DNA of 9,227 bases from Opitutales bacterium. GTDB lineage: Bacteria; Verrucomicrobiota; Verrucomicrobiia; Opitutales; Opitutaceae. Location of the stretch: contig JAJFLS010000656.1 of NCBI GenBank assembly GCA_021772595.1, positions 1 to 9,227 of the forward strand, given 5' to 3'. This document shows positions 6,828 through 9,227 of the stretch, piece by piece. The notes under the pieces were generated by a model. It was not told where the DNA came from, did not search any database, and saw only the letters and a list, made by a program, of their open reading frames with translations. The position numbers were made by a program, and so were the translations under genes. Position 1 is the first letter of the stretch, and every line of letters begins with the position of its first letter.

Positions 6828-8618
6828 CTAGTTCGCGTCTATCCGATAAGGAAGAATCGCGTAAACGCCCTTCGGATCGTCAAACTGAGTGACCATCTTT
6901 ATTTCATCGATCGCCATCTCAATCTTCTCGAACGCTTTGTCGGCAGGAGAGACCGACGCGGTAGTCGCGAATTTCTCAAACAGCTCTTCGAAAAAGTCTT
7001 TGGCCTTCGGGTAGTCGCGCACAGCAGGCTCCCCCTCCAAACCTGCTCGCTCGGCGGCGTTTGCGATCGCCGCATCTAGGCCGCCCAACTCATCGACCAA
7101 TCCGAGATCAAGGGCGTCTTCGCCCGACCAGACACGCCCTTCGGCGATATTCGCAATATGAGCCGCCGGCTGGTTTCGACCTTCAACAACCTTTCTTAGA
7201 AAGTCCGCATACACGTCGTCCACTTCCCGCTGAATGATCGCCATTTCCTCGGCGGTCTTCGGGCGAACCACCGACATGGCGTCGGCGAATTTTCCGGTTT
7301 TTACGACGTCGAATGTGAATCCGTGCTTGTTCGCAATCTCCTTGAAATTCACGAACATCCCGATCACTCCAATCGATCCCGTAATCGTGTTCGGTTCCGC
7401 GTAAATTTTGTCCGCGTAAGTGGATATCCAATACCCGCCCGAAGCCGCGACCGTACCCATCGACACGACCACCGGCATCTTCTTTTTCGCCAATCGAATT
7501 TCATGTTGGATCATCTCGCTAGCCAACGCCGATCCGCCGGGGCTATTCACTCGAAGCACGATAGCTTTCACTTCGTCGTCCTGGCGCAGCTTGCGAATTT
7601 CGCGGGCCATACTCGCGCCTCCGACTTGGCCTTCGTCGCCTTCGCCGACCACGATCGCGCCCTCAGCATAAAGAACGGCGACATGGTCGCCCTTCCCCGA
7701 GTCACGAGTCGCCAAAACGTAGTCCGATAGCGAGACGCTCTTGAATTTCAGTTTTTCCGAATCGTCATTCGACGCTTCCTTAACGGTCTTGATCACAAGC
7801 TCGCCAAATCCGAGCTCGTCCACGATTCCCGCTTCGAGCGCGTCCTTTGCGTTAAGAAGTCCTTTCTTGTCAACCAAGGCTTGAAACTCGGCCGGAGACA
7901 TTTCGGCCCTTTCGGAAAGCGCCTCGACGTATTCGTCCCACAAGTCCTTGAGCAGCGCTCTGGTCGCCTCGCGGGCCGGGGCGCTCATCTTCTCCATGAC
8001 AAAGCTTTCGGCGGCCGACTTGTATTCGCCAGCCTTGGTCACTTGAACGCCGATCCCGTACTTATCGAAAAACCCTTTGAAGAATATCGGCTCCGACGCC
8101 ATTCCCCCATTCATGATAAGCCCCTCGGGATTCATGATGATTCTGTCCGCGACGGAAACGAGATACATGTCCTTGGCAGATGGGTACATCACGTTCGCGA
8201 TCACCGGTTTTTCCGAAATCTCTTTGAACGCCAGGATCGCCTCGCGAACCTCCTTCAAAGCCGCGTAACCGGAACCGTAGTTACTCGATTGCAGCGACCC
8301 TTTAAGGTAAATCGCATTGATGCGCATATCATCCGCCGCCGACTCGATCGCGTTCAGCACGTCCCTCAACGCGTAAGTAGCCGGACCTCCTCGGCCGAAG
8401 GCCTCGTTGATGAACTGCTGTTCGGTCAACGCCACCGGAGCATCCTGGATATTCGCGTTCAAATCGAAAACCAAAACACTGCCTTTTTTCACTACCGGCT
8501 CCGTCTCGCTCATGCTCGAAAACGCGCCCACTACGATCACCATCATAAAAAACCCGCCAAAGCACACAAACGCCATGGCCAGCATCGAGGCGAAAAACAT
8601 TTTAAAGAATTCCTTCAT
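6828..8618 (-). CDS. sppA: Signal peptide peptidase SppA, 67-kDa type (peptidase S49)
   Basis: Membrane-anchored Ser/Lys protease that degrades leftover signal peptides in the inner membrane with its active site facing the periplasm. The 596-residue protein is the long tandem-domain form. One N-terminal transmembrane anchor spans about 8-33. The first S49 domain (about 100-280) supplies the general-base Lys in KAGEYKSAAESF (K200, matching E. coli K209). The second (about 310-520) supplies the nucleophile in RVNSPGGSALASE (S363, matching E. coli S409), followed by MGTVAASGGYWIS (387-399) and TITGSIGVIG (411-420). Both catalytic residues are present. ATG 8618 is chosen because MKEFFKMFF leads directly into the anchor, with AGGGA 12 nt upstream; an in-frame TTG at 8666 would add 16 residues (from MRLGRLECVF) that look like leader. 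sufT follows after 12 bp. The upstream gap carries several dyads. Confidence 0.96.
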   Translation of the reverse strand: MKEFFKMFFASMLAMAFVCFGGFFMMVIVVGAFSSMSETEPVVKKGSVLVFDLNANIQDAPVALTEQQFINEAFGRGGPATYALRDVLNAIESAADDMRINAIYLKGSLQSSNYGSGYAALKEVREAILAFKEISEKPVIANVMYPSAKDMYLVSVADRIIMNPEGLIMNGGMASEPIFFKGFFDKYGIGVQVTKAGEYKSAAESFVMEKMSAPAREATRALLKDLWDEYVEALSERAEMSPAEFQALVDKKGLLNAKDALEAGIVDELGFGELVIKTVKEASNDDSEKLKFKSVSLSDYVLATRDSGKGDHVAVLYAEGAIVVGEGDEGQVGGASMAREIRKLRQDDEVKAIVLRVNSPGGSALASEMIQHEIRLAKKKMPVVVSMGTVAASGGYWISTYADKIYAEPNTITGSIGVIGMFVNFKEIANKHGFTFDVVKTGKFADAMSVVRPKTAEEMAIIQREVDDVYADFLRKVVEGRNQPAAHIANIAEGRVWSGEDALDLGLVDELGGLDAAIANAAERAGLEGEPAVRDYPKAKDFFEELFEKFATTASVSPADKAFEKIEMAIDEIKMVTQFDDPKGVYAILPYRIDAN

Positions 8619-8645
8619 AATTACACCAGTTCCCTGAAAAACACA

Positions 8646-8694
8646 CTCTAGACGCCCGAGTCGCAACGCAAATTCGCACGCAAATTATCTAGAG
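8646..8694. promoter_or_regulatory. Candidate operator: inverted CTCTAGA around tandem ACGCAAATT
   Basis: In the sppA leader, CTCTAGA (8646-8652) and its complement TCTAGAG (8688-8694) bracket a direct repeat, ACGCAAATT at 8666-8674 and 8678-8686, 12 bp apart. A third ACGCAAAT occurs at 8765-8772. On the sppA strand the GATAAT at 8690-8685 resembles a -10 box, but no -35 box is well spaced. Spaced short repeats just upstream of a gene suggest regulator binding; this is inference only. Confidence 0.3.
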
Positions 8695-8708
8695 CGAAAA
8701 TTTACGGC

Positions 8709-8733
8709 TTCTTGCAAGAACACTACACGTAGT
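8709..8733. promoter_or_regulatory. Two adjacent 12-bp dyads upstream of sppA
   Basis: TTCTTGCAAGAA (8709-8720) is a perfect 12-bp palindrome. One base further on, ACTAC-ac-GTAGT (8722-8733) has 5-bp arms. Their centres are 13 bp apart, about 90-110 bp upstream of the sppA start. The shape suits a homodimeric repressor or activator. I cannot name the regulator. Confidence 0.3.
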
Positions 8734-8770
8734 TTCGTAAATAATTTGGGAAATCCGCAACGAAACGCAA

Positions 8771-8792
8771 ATCCGCGAATGCATTCACGGAT
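8771..8792 (-). terminator. Candidate terminator hairpin after the cstA-like gene
   Basis: A 22-bp near-palindrome begins 22 bp after the cstA-like stop on the minus strand. Outer arms ATCCG and CGGAT and inner GAA/TTC pair around TGCA, with one T-G wobble on the transcript strand (plus positions 8776 and 8787). It is followed on that strand by TTTGCGTTTCGTT, which is T-rich but not a clean tract. It plausibly separates the cstA-like transcript from sppA, but could also be an operator. Confidence 0.4.
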
Positions 8793-8814
8793 ATAGTCGC
8801 CGAGCAAACCCGCC

Positions 8815-9227
8815 CTAGCAGGATCTGCCGCCCTCGGATTCCGGAGCGACGCCCGAACCAAGCGGATCCAGCGCTTCCTCCAAAACCCCTCTCGCTTTCG
8901 GCCAAGCCAGCAGTGCCTCGACTATCATCCAGATTTCGAGAGCCAGCGTCGCAATCGCGATCAGAATCAGCGACCAGCTTTTATTCTCAGCCGAGAGCCA
9001 GCTCACATCCGAACCCACGCCCTGCACGAACAACTGGTGCATCAACGCCCACGCCGGCATAATCAACATGAACACCGTTGGAATCACGATGAACCAAACC
9101 GGCAAACGGCGACGCCACATCCAGAACGCTATCACCAAAAACGCCAAGCCGCCGAGCAACTGATTGGTCGCCCCGAACATCGGCCACAAAATCAAACCGC
9201 CTTTCCCTACGTTTTCCCAAGCCCAAA
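8815..9227 (-). CDS. cstA: Carbon starvation protein A family transporter, C-terminal end only
   Basis: Only the last 137 codons or so are in the window; the frame runs off the right edge. CstA-family proteins are large inner-membrane transporters for peptides or pyruvate, induced on carbon limitation in E. coli. The visible start reads AWENVGKGGLILWPMFGATN, then QLLGGLAFLV, a strong C-terminal CstA signature. Three transmembrane segments follow: around QLLGGLAFLVIAFWMW, VWFIVIPTVFMLIMPAWAL and WSLILIAIATLALEIWMIVEAL. The cytosolic tail ARGVLEEALDPLGSGVAPESEGGRSC ends in Cys and TAG at 8817-8815. The first Leu of the GGLILWP motif is a TTG codon at 9195-9193 and is internal, not a start. It has the same orientation as sppA but is separated by 196 bp with a hairpin between, so probably a separate transcript. 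Confidence 0.88.
   Translation of the reverse strand, partial: WAWENVGKGGLILWPMFGATNQLLGGLAFLVIAFWMWRRRLPVWFIVIPTVFMLIMPAWALMHQLFVQGVGSDVSWLSAENKSWSLILIAIATLALEIWMIVEALLAWPKARGVLEEALDPLGSGVAPESEGGRSC

Noticed and set aside
7881..8651. A 256-codon plus-strand frame antisense to sppA
   Set aside because: His/Arg-rich, low-complexity translation with no domain, and it lies wholly over the sppA N-terminal half, which is intact and motif-rich.
8987..9226. A 79-codon minus-strand frame at the right edge
   Set aside because: It overlaps the CstA-like coding sequence in another frame; the overlapping frame encodes the GKGGLILWPMFGATNQ motif and transmembrane segments.

Overview
The window is about 9.2 kb of compact, moderately GC-rich bacterial chromosome carrying mostly housekeeping and envelope genes. 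LpxI (lipid A synthesis) and a Wzi-type outer-membrane barrel show a Gram-negative, LPS-bearing cell. The style of the LeuRS and dihydrouridine synthase proteins, together with GTAG-headed palindromic repeats between genes, suggests Verrucomicrobiota, perhaps class Opitutae. That placement is inference from protein style; there is no rRNA marker here.

Layout. Bases 1-1980 (+) are the 3' three quarters of leuS, followed after 12 bp by lpxI (1993-2832). After a 115-bp gap comes a small bifunctional-nuclease (DUF151) gene (2948-3406). A 159-bp gap with a REP-like palindrome and a second hairpin leads to a Wzi-family outer-membrane protein gene (3566-5065). A 98-bp gap holding a perfect 9-bp-arm REP precedes a tRNA-dihydrouridine synthase gene (5164-6210). 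All of these are on the plus strand. The remaining genes are on the minus strand. From the right edge they are the 3' end of a cstA-like carbon-starvation/peptide transporter gene (8815-9227), sppA (6828-8618) and sufT (6279-6815). sufT and the dus gene converge, and their 68-bp junction is filled by two head-to-head REP-like hairpins.

How the genes relate. leuS and dus serve translation and tRNA maturation. lpxI, wzi and sppA serve envelope synthesis and quality control. sufT serves Fe-S protein maturation and cstA nutrient uptake. Two tight gene pairs look co-transcribed: leuS-lpxI and sppA-sufT. The 196-bp sppA leader holds several dyads and direct repeats that look like operators.

I see no mobile element gene, CRISPR array, tRNA, rRNA, defence system or secondary-metabolite locus. 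The most notable non-genic signal is the set of GTAG-headed palindromes in three consecutive intergenic gaps. I do not see a convincing new biological system.
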